Shown here one piece after another: positions 1-6,189 of a stretch of 11,943 nt of DNA. The stretch covers positions 1 to 11,943 of the forward strand of contig DAOWFY010000023.1 in NCBI GenBank assembly GCA_030637775.1. The letters run 5' to 3'. Each line of letters begins with the position of its first letter. The first letter of the stretch is position 1. The notes under the pieces were generated by a model. That model did not search any database and was not told where the DNA came from. It was given only the letters and a program-made list of their open reading frames with translations. Origin of the DNA: a bacterium (GTDB taxonomy: Bacteria; Ratteibacteria; UBA8468). The position numbers and the translations under genes were made by a program.

Positions 1-121
1 CATCCCCGGCGGAGGAAAAATCTTCTATGGGAAACCCCGCGGAGGTAAGTAAACTCATCAATCTCTCCGGGGAAAGGTCAAAATCAACGTATTCCTTCAA
101 CCACTGATAAGAGTATCTCAT
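1..121 (-). CDS. pheT: Phenylalanyl-tRNA synthetase beta subunit, N-terminal fragment (partial)
   Basis: This is the first 40 codons of a gene that runs off the window. PheT is the large subunit of the cytoplasmic alpha2-beta2 enzyme that charges tRNA-Phe. The visible protein begins MRYSYQWLKEYVDFDLSPER, which closely follows the family N-terminus (M-K/R-x-S-x-x-W-L-K-E-Y-V-D-x-D-L-S-P-E) and continues into LMSLLTSAGFPIEDF. The ATG at 119-121 is chosen because homology starts exactly there. The frame stays open upstream, with another in-frame ATG 26 codons earlier, but that extension looks like structured leader and not protein. Only a weak GAG lies in Shine-Dalgarno position. The usual partner pheS is not directly upstream; a HAD phosphatase gene and a 314-base non-coding region are there instead, so pheT may be regulated on its own. 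Family identity is confident; everything after residue 40 is outside the window. Confidence 0.88.
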   Translation of the reverse strand, partial: MRYSYQWLKEYVDFDLSPERLMSLLTSAGFPIEDFSSAGD

Positions 122-323
122 AATATACTCGGAGGTTAACTTCAGCGGCACGCTCGCAGTGATACTCCCTATGAGATGCCTCCTCTGTCTGGGCATTCAT
201 CCGGCATCTAATGCACGCTTAAAGTAAACCTCCTCCTATTGGTTTACATACCAAGGCGAGGAGTATTTCTGTAGCGGCCTTGTTAGTGACTCGCGCCCCT
301 CTGTGTCTCCCCACTAATCATGA
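122..323 (-). promoter_or_regulatory. Structured leader upstream of pheT (candidate cis-regulatory RNA)
   Basis: This stretch holds no convincing gene but several inverted repeats that nest as a three-way junction. The outer stem pairs 157-168 with 260-271 (core ATACTCC/GGAGTAT, plus CAG/CTG beyond a small internal loop). Inside it are two hairpins with perfect 7-bp arms, 174-180 with 203-209 (AGATGCC/GGCATCT) and 224-230 with 241-247 (GTAAACC/GGTTTAC). A small hairpin at 144-154 (AGCG-GCA-CGCT) lies closer to pheT. Positions 224-233 can instead pair with 131-140, 10-19 bases before the pheT start, at 9 of 10 positions; that would compete with the 224-247 hairpin. Such a switch fits attenuation or control of translation. 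I found no T-box consensus, leader peptide or U-tract, so class and ligand are unknown. TTAGTG/CACTAA arms also flank 281-317. The region could instead be a remnant of a mobile element end. Confidence 0.45.
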
Positions 324-422
324 GAGATAACTGGGGTTTGTAAGCGAGTTGGCGGTTATGCTCCCAGAGCACGATAGTGCCGAGGAATAAGAAAGCCCGA
401 GTGAACAAATTCCAGTCGTCTC
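324..422 (+). repeat. Intergenic hairpin repeat, copy A (99 bp, apical type II)
   Basis: First of four related copies (A 324-422, B 1502-1597, C 5308-5405, D 9189-9284). Terminal arms 324-341 and 405-422 pair with two G.U pairs at 335/411 and 336/410, one T.G at 328/418 and one A.C mismatch at 329/417. Next come the two purine modules (343 with 403, then 346-347 with 399-400 as G.A/A.G) separated by G.U and C-G. The first G.A position is A.A here (342/404). The apical hairpin is GCAC-GATA-GTGC at 369-380, as in copy C. The conserved single strands are GCGGTTATG at 353-360 and CGAGGAATAAGAAAG at 381-395. A shared flank reading tttccgagcctc continues to 434, beside the stop codon of the HAD gene. 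No encoded protein or transposase is seen. Confidence 0.85.
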
Positions 423-435
423 TTTCCGAGCCTCC

Positions 436-1479
436 TCATAAGATGAGTAGTTTTCCGCCAGGATTAAATTTGCCGTACAAAGTCTTTCTTATCTCCTGGT
501 TTTCCCGATAAGCACTGATATGATTATAACCTGGTTTTTCCCAGGCAGGTTCAGTAAGAAATGCTTTGTCAAAGGCGGTTAAAAGATGCTTTTCAAATTC
601 TCCCCTATACTTTCCCCGGGTAAACATTTCAAAGGCTCGCGGGAATTCATTCCAGGCCTTTTGTTCTTTGCCCGGTGGAGTTGAATAGAAAAGTCCATTA
701 TTTGCTTTTACCGCCTTTAAATCCCCTTTTCCGTCTCCAATCATCATTATCTGATTATCTCCATATCCACCGGCCTTTTTTGCCACTTCAATATGGTGGC
801 CCTTTGAGCCCATTTCCTGTCCCGCAATAATTTGAACATCGCCCGCAATTCCCTGCGTTTCCCAATAATCTGCTAAATCCCTATAAGGTGTTTTGGAAAC
901 AACCATAATATCCGCAGATTGGCTCATCAATTGCAAGGATTCCTTGACATTATCAAAGGGCGGAATTTTTGCCGAGATATGGGGAAATGTCCGATTAACC
1001 GCTTCGCTCCATCCTAAAAGTTTGTATAAAGATAAATCGGTTGGGTTTTTATCAAGAAAACCCTCCAGACTGGGATTTCCCAATCCCAATTTATTCTCTT
1101 GCGCATCATTGATATATTTATTCAATGAGGCTGTATCGGGCAATTTCACATCTTTTTCGCTCAATACCCGGTTAACATCTTCTCTTTTGGCAAGAGCCTT
1201 AAGGGTAAGCTGGACAGCAATAAACCGGTTACATCCTCGCTCTTTCGAAAAAAGATTGTAGTATTCTGCCACCTCTCTGAAATAGGATTCAATACCCCAA
1301 AGTGAATAGAACTCCATAAATTGGGGATGGAAGATCAACATCTGCTTTCCGTTCATATTATCGGTGATACAGCCATCGGTATCGATGGCAACTAAGAAAT
1401 CCTTTGTTTTTCTAAAGCCTCTCAATTGCTGCTCCGCATCTTCCTTTACCTGCTGTACAGTGAGTTTAATTAAAGCCAT
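436..1479 (-). CDS. HAD-superfamily hydrolase (phosphatase) with a large cap domain
   Basis: Predicted cytoplasmic phosphomonoesterase of 347 residues. Three HAD motifs can be placed. Motif I is AIDTDGC with nucleophile D33 and acid/base D35. Motif II is VVSKT at 193-197. Motif IV is MIGDGKGD with D249 and D253. A lysine such as K226 or K234 would be motif III. About 155 residues between motifs I and II form an insert in the usual cap position, much larger than in simple phosphoglycolate phosphatases, and the C-terminus runs about 90 residues past motif IV. The substrate cannot be read from the sequence; the sugar-metabolism neighbours suggest a phosphosugar. The ATG at 1479 has no Shine-Dalgarno; the upstream bases are A+T-rich, and repeat copy B ends 22 bases away. 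The gene stands alone between copies A and B, so it may be its own transcription unit. Confidence 0.75.
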   Translation of the reverse strand: MALIKLTVQQVKEDAEQQLRGFRKTKDFLVAIDTDGCITDNMNGKQMLIFHPQFMEFYSLWGIESYFREVAEYYNLFSKERGCNRFIAVQLTLKALAKREDVNRVLSEKDVKLPDTASLNKYINDAQENKLGLGNPSLEGFLDKNPTDLSLYKLLGWSEAVNRTFPHISAKIPPFDNVKESLQLMSQSADIMVVSKTPYRDLADYWETQGIAGDVQIIAGQEMGSKGHHIEVAKKAGGYGDNQIMMIGDGKGDLKAVKANNGLFYSTPPGKEQKAWNEFPRAFEMFTRGKYRGEFEKHLLTAFDKAFLTEPAWEKPGYNHISAYRENQEIRKTLYGKFNPGGKLLIL

Positions 1480-1501
1480 TTTTTTAATATTAGTAGAATA
1501 G

Positions 1502-1597
1502 GAGATGACTGGGGTTTGTGAGCGAGTTGGCGGTTATGCCGCAGGTATGAAATACCGAGGAATAAGAAAGCCCGAGCGAACAAACTTCAGTCATCTC
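1502..1597 (+). repeat. Intergenic hairpin repeat, copy B (96 bp, apical type I)
   Basis: The terminal arms 1502-1519 and 1580-1597 form 18 consecutive pairs on plus-strand RNA; the only non-Watson-Crick ones are G.U at 1512/1587 and 1513/1586. Then follow tandem G.A/A.G (1520-1521 with 1578-1579), G-C and C-G, a second tandem G.A/A.G (1524-1525 with 1574-1575), G1526-C1573, a UU bulge and GGC/GCC (1529-1531 with 1570-1572). The apical hairpin is GGTAT-GAA-ATACC at 1544-1556. TTAT at 1534-1537 can pair with ATAA at 1562-1565. The copy fills most of the gap between the PFK stop and the HAD start. It lacks the ccgagcctc flank found beside copies A, C and D. No T-run follows on either strand, so it is not an ordinary terminator. 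Confidence 0.87.
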
Positions 1598-1607
1598 TAA
1601 TTTCATT

Positions 1608-2918
1608 TTATTTATAGGCTGTGGGTGTATACTTTCCGCATATCTTGGGAGCGGTTATTTCCTTAAATCCAGTAAATTGAGGAAGATCTCCGCCAATCAA
1701 TGGCATTGCCCAATTTACAAAGTTATCCGTTACATCTACCTTGTTGGAAGCGATCCACTCTCCCGGAAACTCCCTTTTTGAATTAGCCACTTCCTCCAGT
1801 AAAACCTTATCATAAGTGACCCGATAGGTATCCCCCGGTATTCTTACAATTGCGGACATAAAACCATTTTTCCCGGAAAGTGCCTTTCTTACTGCGTAGG
1901 CACCCACCTCATAGGACTCCTTTCTGTCAATCTCAGAGACATAAGCAATTTCTCGCCTCTGGCGAGTTCCAGGTCTTTCCGATCTGGCTATTCCCCGAAC
2001 CTTCAGCCTGCTTTGGGCCCTCCCCTTACTATCCTTTCTGTCATTACCATTAAGGTAATCAACAAGGACCTGTTCAACCGTTCTTTCCGAAGCGGAAAAC
2101 TGCTCATTGCCAAAACTATCCCTTAAGATTCCTAAATCTCCTATTCCTGCTCCTTCGCTGATAACAACGATGCACCGATGATGACTGCTTAATTTTTCGT
2201 TAACCGCCTCGGTTATGAATTCCAGGTTCCCTGCGTAATCGTTTTTAGGGAAAACCTCCGGAAGGATGATGAGTAAAGGCATCTTTCTTTCCGGATCGGC
2301 CAATCTGGCGGCGGCCGGGATAAAGCCAATTTTTCTTCCCATCACGCCAATGACCAAAACGGGATCGCTGGTATAACTTGCTTTGTTCTCCTCATCTGCC
2401 TCCAAAATATTGATCGCGGTATTTCTTGCCGTACTTCCATAACCCGGATTATGATCACAAATGGCAAATGTACCATTGGATTGCAGGGGTCCGCCGACAT
2501 CATTATCAATTGTTTTGGGAATTCCTGTGCAGACTATCTCTAAATTATTTCGCCGGGCTAACTCACCTACCTTATTTGCCGTATCCATCGAATCCCCGCC
2601 ACCACAATAAAAAAAATAACCAACGTTATGTTTGTCAAAGACTTCAATAATTCTATTTAAATCCTCATCGCTCCTTATCTTATATCGGCAACTTCCGATT
2701 GTCCCCGCCGATGGGGTTTTTTCCAGAAGAGCTATTTGTTTTGGATCTTGAGCAGAGATATCGAGAAGTTCCTCCTTAAGCACGCCCAGGATACCCATCC
2801 TTGCTCCATATATTTTATCTATTTTTTTTGCTGCTTTTAATCCATCGATTGCCCCGCGGATGCTATTATTTATTACCGCCGTTGGTCCACCCGATTGGGC
2901 GATAACTGCATTTTTCAT
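1608..2918 (-). CDS. 6-phosphofructokinase, probably pyrophosphate-dependent
   Basis: A 436-residue phosphofructokinase that interconverts fructose 6-phosphate and fructose 1,6-bisphosphate in cytoplasmic glycolysis. The N-terminus MKNAVIAQSGGPTAVINNS is the phosphate-binding start of the fold. GGGDS at 106-110 aligns with GGDGS of ATP enzymes and places Asp109 where those have Gly104. PKTIDND at 134-140 has Lys135 where ATP enzymes have Gly, and catalytic Asp138. Asp and Lys at these two sites are the classic signature for pyrophosphate as phosphoryl donor. MGRKIGF at 193-199 is the substrate-binding MGR motif. Length exceeds the roughly 320-residue bacterial ATP enzyme and suits the longer PPi clades. 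The start overlaps the Gnd stop by four bases (ATGA), implying translational coupling. A PPi enzyme would be reversible and serve gluconeogenesis too. Donor specificity is inferred from two residues. Confidence 0.88.
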   Translation of the reverse strand: MKNAVIAQSGGPTAVINNSIRGAIDGLKAAKKIDKIYGARMGILGVLKEELLDISAQDPKQIALLEKTPSAGTIGSCRYKIRSDEDLNRIIEVFDKHNVGYFFYCGGGDSMDTANKVGELARRNNLEIVCTGIPKTIDNDVGGPLQSNGTFAICDHNPGYGSTARNTAINILEADEENKASYTSDPVLVIGVMGRKIGFIPAAARLADPERKMPLLIILPEVFPKNDYAGNLEFITEAVNEKLSSHHRCIVVISEGAGIGDLGILRDSFGNEQFSASERTVEQVLVDYLNGNDRKDSKGRAQSRLKVRGIARSERPGTRQRREIAYVSEIDRKESYEVGAYAVRKALSGKNGFMSAIVRIPGDTYRVTYDKVLLEEVANSKREFPGEWIASNKVDVTDNFVNWAMPLIGGDLPQFTGFKEITAPKICGKYTPTAYK

Positions 2919-4402
2919 CTCGTTATCTCTTTTTCCGGCCGGTCATCTGACATCCACTCGGTGTGGAACTCTCTTATTTTTCCTTCACCGGTAGTGATAA
3001 TCCTCGGGTCATCCGGTCCGCCTATTTTAAAATAGCCGTGAGCGCCGAAATAGTCTCTCTGTAAGGCAGCTACTTGAGCGGAAAACATCACCGGGCTACA
3101 AAGTTGCACAATATAGTCATAAGCGCTGTCCATCGCAAGGCCTGGCACTCTGGCCTGGTGTGCCATTTGAATAAAGAGTCCAAGTCTTTCAAGGTTTTTA
3201 GACACAAACTCAGAAAATTTTGGAGCGGCAAGAAGGTTTGGCAAATCCGCATTTTCTTCATAAGACCTGGTAATATCATCAAGAAATTGAGCCCTGATGA
3301 TACATCCCGCTCGCCAGATTTTAGCAATTTCTCCCAGGTTCAGGTTAAATTTGTATTCTTTTGAAGCGCTCTTTAATAAAGCCATACCTTGAGCGTAAGA
3401 AGAAATTTTGGCGATGTATAAAGCGTCATGAGCAAGTTCAACTAATTCGCTCTTCTTTTCCTTAGATGCAGGTTTCTTTAGAGTTACTATTTCTGACATT
3501 TTTAATCGTAAATCCTTATCCTGGGACATCTCCCGGGAAAATACAGCGGCAGCAATTGTGGGAATCGGCACCAGTAACTCCAGGGCACTCTGGACGGTCC
3601 AGGTGCCGGTTCCTTTCATCCTTGTAATATCCGCAACTCTGTCCACAAGGTACTCATCTGTTCCTTTGTGCTTTTCTCTTGCGCTCTCTGCGGTAATTTC
3701 AATAAGGTAAGAACGTAAAACGTCGTTTTCGCCATTCCACTCAGCCATAATATCCGCAATCTCTTCGGAGCCCATCCCTAAATTTTTGAAAAACCAGGCT
3801 ATCTCACCAATCAATTGCATATCGCCATATTCGATTCCGTTATGGGTCATTTTAACAAAATGCCCCGCTCCATCAGGACCGATATAAGTGACGCATGGTT
3901 CTCCGTCATCGGCTTTACCTGAGATGTCCTTAAATATTTTTTCAACGAGGGAATATGCTTCTTTCTGGCCGCCAGGCATCATCGATGGCCCTTTTAACGC
4001 ACCCTCCTCTCCTCCAGAAACTCCGGTACCAATGAAAAGGAACCCTTTTTGAGTTAATTCGTTATTTCGTCTGATCGTATCTTTGAAGTAGGAATTCCCG
4101 CCGTCGATAATTAAATCCTCTTTTTCAAGCAAAGGAACGAGTTGATTAATAAAATTGTCTACCGGTTCGCCTACCTTGACCATCAGCATAATTTTTCTCG
4201 GGGATTCAAGGGAGGCTACAAAATCCTTTAAGTCATAAGTACCGATTATCTTTTTTTCTTTTGCCGGACCTTCAACAAAAACTTTGGTTTTTGCGCCAGT
4301 CCGGTTGTATACCGCAACAGCATAGCCTTTGCTTTCCATGTTTAAGGCCAGGCTTTTCCCCATTACTTCCATCCCGATGACACCAATATCTGCTTTTTCC
4401 AC
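2915..4402 (-). CDS. gnd: 6-phosphogluconate dehydrogenase, decarboxylating
   Basis: Oxidative pentose-phosphate enzyme that turns 6-phosphogluconate into ribulose 5-phosphate and CO2 with reduction of NAD(P). With the GTG start at 4402 it has 495 residues, slightly above the usual 470-480. The Rossmann motif is at residues 10-15 (GMEVMG), NRT at 33-35 follows the second strand as in NADP-linked forms, GGNS is at 101-104, SGGEEGALKGPS at 129-140, and the catalytic block HFVKMTHNGIEYGD carries Lys184, Asn188 and Glu191. QRDYFGAHGY and FHTEW near the end are typical. The GTG is preferred because AAGGGGG lies six bases upstream and the family N-terminus begins there. An ATG at 4465 would add 21 unrelated residues and overlap the SDR gene. 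Odd point: Glu12 replaces the usual Ala in G-x-A-x-x-G. It lies between the SDR and PFK genes in one operon. Confidence 0.93.
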   Translation of the reverse strand: MEKADIGVIGMEVMGKSLALNMESKGYAVAVYNRTGAKTKVFVEGPAKEKKIIGTYDLKDFVASLESPRKIMLMVKVGEPVDNFINQLVPLLEKEDLIIDGGNSYFKDTIRRNNELTQKGFLFIGTGVSGGEEGALKGPSMMPGGQKEAYSLVEKIFKDISGKADDGEPCVTYIGPDGAGHFVKMTHNGIEYGDMQLIGEIAWFFKNLGMGSEEIADIMAEWNGENDVLRSYLIEITAESAREKHKGTDEYLVDRVADITRMKGTGTWTVQSALELLVPIPTIAAAVFSREMSQDKDLRLKMSEIVTLKKPASKEKKSELVELAHDALYIAKISSYAQGMALLKSASKEYKFNLNLGEIAKIWRAGCIIRAQFLDDITRSYEENADLPNLLAAPKFSEFVSKNLERLGLFIQMAHQARVPGLAMDSAYDYIVQLCSPVMFSAQVAALQRDYFGAHGYFKIGGPDDPRIITTGEGKIREFHTEWMSDDRPEKEITR

Positions 4403-4408
4403 TATTTT

Positions 4409-4415
4409 CCCCCTT
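4409..4415 (-). promoter_or_regulatory. Ribosome binding site that fixes the gnd GTG start
   Basis: On the minus strand AAGGGGG stands six bases before a GTG at 4400-4402, in the short gap after the SDR stop codon. Together with the conserved N-terminus that begins at this GTG, it supports the 495-residue form of Gnd over a longer ATG form. Confidence 0.75.
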
Positions 4416-4421
4416 ATCTGT

Positions 4422-5246
4422 CTAAACTCCCGAAAAGGCGTTAAATCCTCCGTCAATAGGAACAACTATTCCCGTTACAAATCTTGAAGCCTCAGAGGCA
4501 AGCCAGATACAAGCACCAGTCAATTCTTCGGGGTCTCCAAATCTTCCCATGGGTGTATGCTTTATTATTGTCTCTCCTCTGGGTGTCAGCTTATTTTCTT
4601 TATCAAGAAGAAGGTACCTGTTTTGGGCGGTAAGAAAAAATCCGGGAGCAATGGCATTAACCCTTAAATTCTTATTGTACTCGGAAGCAAGGTGTGTAGC
4701 CAGCCACTGGGTAAAGTTGCTCACTGCCGCTTTAGCCGCAGAATATCCCGGTATTCGGGTTAAGGGACGAAAAGCATTCATCGAGGAGATATTTATGATT
4801 GAGCCACCCGTTTTATTTTTCACCATCCTTCTTCCAAATACCTGGCAGGGAAGAATCGCCCCTCCAAAAAGGTTAAGGGCTACTACTTTCTCTAAAGCCG
4901 GTAAAGGAAGATCAAAAAAGGAAAGCTCCTTGGAAGTGGTAGCCTCCTTGATATTGCCCCCCGCGCTGTTAACTAAAATGTCTATTCGGCCAAAATCTTT
5001 AATCACTTTATCGCAGCAAACCTTTATTTTTCCAATATCCATAACATCGATAGAATACCCTTGCGCTTTTATTCCTTCTTTTTTAAATTTCTTCACAATT
5101 TTATCTGTGTTGACAATATCGCAGATCGCGATTTCCGCCCCGGCTTTTCCCAATCCTTTACCGATAGCTGAACCCAAGATGCCTGCTCCTCCGGTAACTA
5201 CCGCTTTTTTGTCTCTTAGGCTAAATAGACCTAAAATCTTTTCCAA
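4422..5246 (-). CDS. SDR-family oxidoreductase, D-mannonate (fructuronate) oxidoreductase type
   Basis: A 274-residue short-chain dehydrogenase. Visible motifs are TGGAGILG at 18-25 (dinucleotide binding), Asp43 after the second strand (favours NAD over NADP), NSAGG at 93-97, Ser154/155, and the catalytic Tyr168-x-x-x-Lys172. The segment SSMNAFRPLTRIPGYSAAKA, the later APGFFLTAQNR and TPRGETII, and the C-terminal PIDGGFNAFSGV match the SDR subgroup annotated as UxuB/YjmF, which interconverts D-fructuronate and D-mannonate. Gluconate 5-dehydrogenase-like activity is the main alternative. Translation starts at TTG (5244-5246), with AAGGAG eight bases before it. Repeat copy C lies 61 bases upstream and gnd follows 19 bases downstream, so this is the first gene of an SDR-gnd-pfk operon. 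Family certain; substrate inferred. Confidence 0.85.
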   Translation of the reverse strand: MEKILGLFSLRDKKAVVTGGAGILGSAIGKGLGKAGAEIAICDIVNTDKIVKKFKKEGIKAQGYSIDVMDIGKIKVCCDKVIKDFGRIDILVNSAGGNIKEATTSKELSFFDLPLPALEKVVALNLFGGAILPCQVFGRRMVKNKTGGSIINISSMNAFRPLTRIPGYSAAKAAVSNFTQWLATHLASEYNKNLRVNAIAPGFFLTAQNRYLLLDKENKLTPRGETIIKHTPMGRFGDPEELTGACIWLASEASRFVTGIVVPIDGGFNAFSGV

Positions 5247-5254
5247 TTTTTTCT

Positions 5255-5260
5255 CTCCTT
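5255..5260 (-). promoter_or_regulatory. Ribosome binding site for the TTG start of the SDR gene
   Basis: AAGGAG on the minus strand, eight bases before the TTG at 5244-5246. No ATG or GTG in a suitable place competes, so the TTG is accepted as the start. A small hairpin (CACCA 5272-5276 with TGGTG 5282-5286) lies just upstream of this site in the leader. Confidence 0.7.
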
Positions 5261-5307
5261 TCTGTGCCCCACACCAAAATCTGGTGGGAGGTTATAAGTA
5301 ATTGTAG

Positions 5308-5405
5308 GAGATGACTGGGGTTTGTGAGCGAGTTGGCGGTTATGGCCCAGAGCACGATAGTGCCGAGGAATAAGAAAACCCGAGTGAACAAAGTCCAGTC
5401 ATCTC
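5308..5405 (+). repeat. Intergenic hairpin repeat, copy C (98 bp, apical type II)
   Basis: The terminal arms 5308-5325 and 5388-5405 pair except for G.U at 5319/5394 and a G.G mismatch at 5320/5393. The tandem G.A/A.G modules are kept (5326-5327 with 5386-5387, and 5330-5331 with 5382-5383), separated by G5328.U5385 and C-G. The apical hairpin GCAC-GATA-GTGC is at 5352-5363, identical to copy A. The iolB stop codon TAA (5406-5408) abuts the arm directly. The flanking repeat sequence cgagcctc reads as the last three iolB codons (Glu-Ala-Arg). On the other side ataagtaatt at 5294-5303 is shared with copy D, so the repeated unit is longer than the hairpin. Confidence 0.87.
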
Positions 5406-6185
5406 TTAACGAGCCTCCTTTACCCAACTGTATCTTGGATCATCCTTTGGCTTTAAAACCCTTTTTTTGCCGGCTAAAATCCAGAGGTAATAGATACGAT
5501 ATCCCGGTATCACCCCTACCGGATGATAACCTCGGGGAATGGCCACGAGATCATTGTTCTTAATCGTAAAAATCTCATCATTTTTTCCATTATACAACCT
5601 CATTATTCCAAAACCATCCGCCGGCTCCAATTTAAAGAAATAGAGTTCCTCCTGTTTTGATTCAAAGGGAAGGTTATCTCTATCGTGCTTATGGGGAGGA
5701 TAACTGCTCCAATTTCCTTTTCTATTTATGGTTTCACCGACCAGGATATGCTCTGCCCTTGTTCTTTCGTCAACAATATCATAAACGTCTCTTGAGAAAT
5801 TATCCTTACCCACCCTTCTTAATCTTACCTTATCCGGGGTTATCAGAGTAACTCTTCCTTCCCTTTTTGCTTTTACTTTACAGACAGCAACTTCACAGAG
5901 AGATTCTCCTTTTAATTCATAGGAAGTTTCGGGTGGAAGGTAAAGGGTGGTAGCCTTTCCTGCAAAAGGATTTTTTCTCTTCCCTAAAAGAGGGAAGAAG
6001 TGGTTATTTGTTTTTATGGTGCATTTCCCTCCCAAAATTACCAATACCGCCTCTTTATCCTCTATCCTCTCTCTAAAGGTATCATTCCTTTTTAAACGAA
6101 TTATTCCCAGTTCGATAAGTTTTAAAGATTTTATATTTTGGGTAAGAGAGGCGTAGCCTTCCTTTTCACAATAATGGTAATGCAT
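5406..6185 (-). CDS. iolB: 5-deoxy-glucuronate isomerase (IolB-type)
   Basis: A 259-residue double-cupin isomerase of the KduI/IolB family. In myo-inositol breakdown IolB converts 5-deoxy-D-glucuronate to 2-deoxy-5-keto-D-gluconate. The C-terminal cupin is diagnostic: GNWSSYPPHKHD with metal ligands His165 and His167, QEELYFF with Glu179/180, GYHPV with His221, then PGYRIYYLWILAG and DPRYSW. These are IolB and not KduI hallmarks. The ATG at 6185 is preferred because AAGGA lies seven bases before it and family homology begins near there; an ATG at 6221 would lie inside the rng gene. It follows the rng stop by four bases. No other iol genes are in the window, so a different uronate-like substrate is possible. 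The last three codons and stop lie in or against the repeat flanking copy C. Confidence 0.87.
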   Translation of the reverse strand: MHYHYCEKEGYASLTQNIKSLKLIELGIIRLKRNDTFRERIEDKEAVLVILGGKCTIKTNNHFFPLLGKRKNPFAGKATTLYLPPETSYELKGESLCEVAVCKVKAKREGRVTLITPDKVRLRRVGKDNFSRDVYDIVDERTRAEHILVGETINRKGNWSSYPPHKHDRDNLPFESKQEELYFFKLEPADGFGIMRLYNGKNDEIFTIKNNDLVAIPRGYHPVGVIPGYRIYYLWILAGKKRVLKPKDDPRYSWVKEAR

Positions 6186-6189
6186 AGTT

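Noticed and set aside
122-323. T-box riboswitch upstream of pheT
   Set aside because: No sequence close to AGGGTGGNACCGCG and no terminator/antiterminator with a T-run was found on the minus strand.
1502-1597. The repeats as intrinsic terminators
   Set aside because: No run of T follows the hairpin on either strand in any copy, and the stems are longer and contain internal purine modules.
4403-4465. A longer Gnd start at ATG 4465
   Set aside because: It overlaps the SDR gene by 44 bases and adds residues unlike the family; a GTG with a strong Shine-Dalgarno lies exactly at the conserved N-terminus.
4549-5301. A 250-codon plus-strand open frame opposite the SDR gene, and other plus-strand frames such as 893-1261 and 6929-7207
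   Set aside because: They mirror well-recognised minus-strand genes, lack ribosome sites, and their translations resemble no family I know.
5221-5427. A 68-codon minus-strand open frame across repeat copy C, and a similar 66-codon frame at 9070-9270 across copy D
   Set aside because: They share residues only because they translate the same repeat, they overlap real gene ends, and they have no start signals. The repeat is better explained as structured RNA or DNA.
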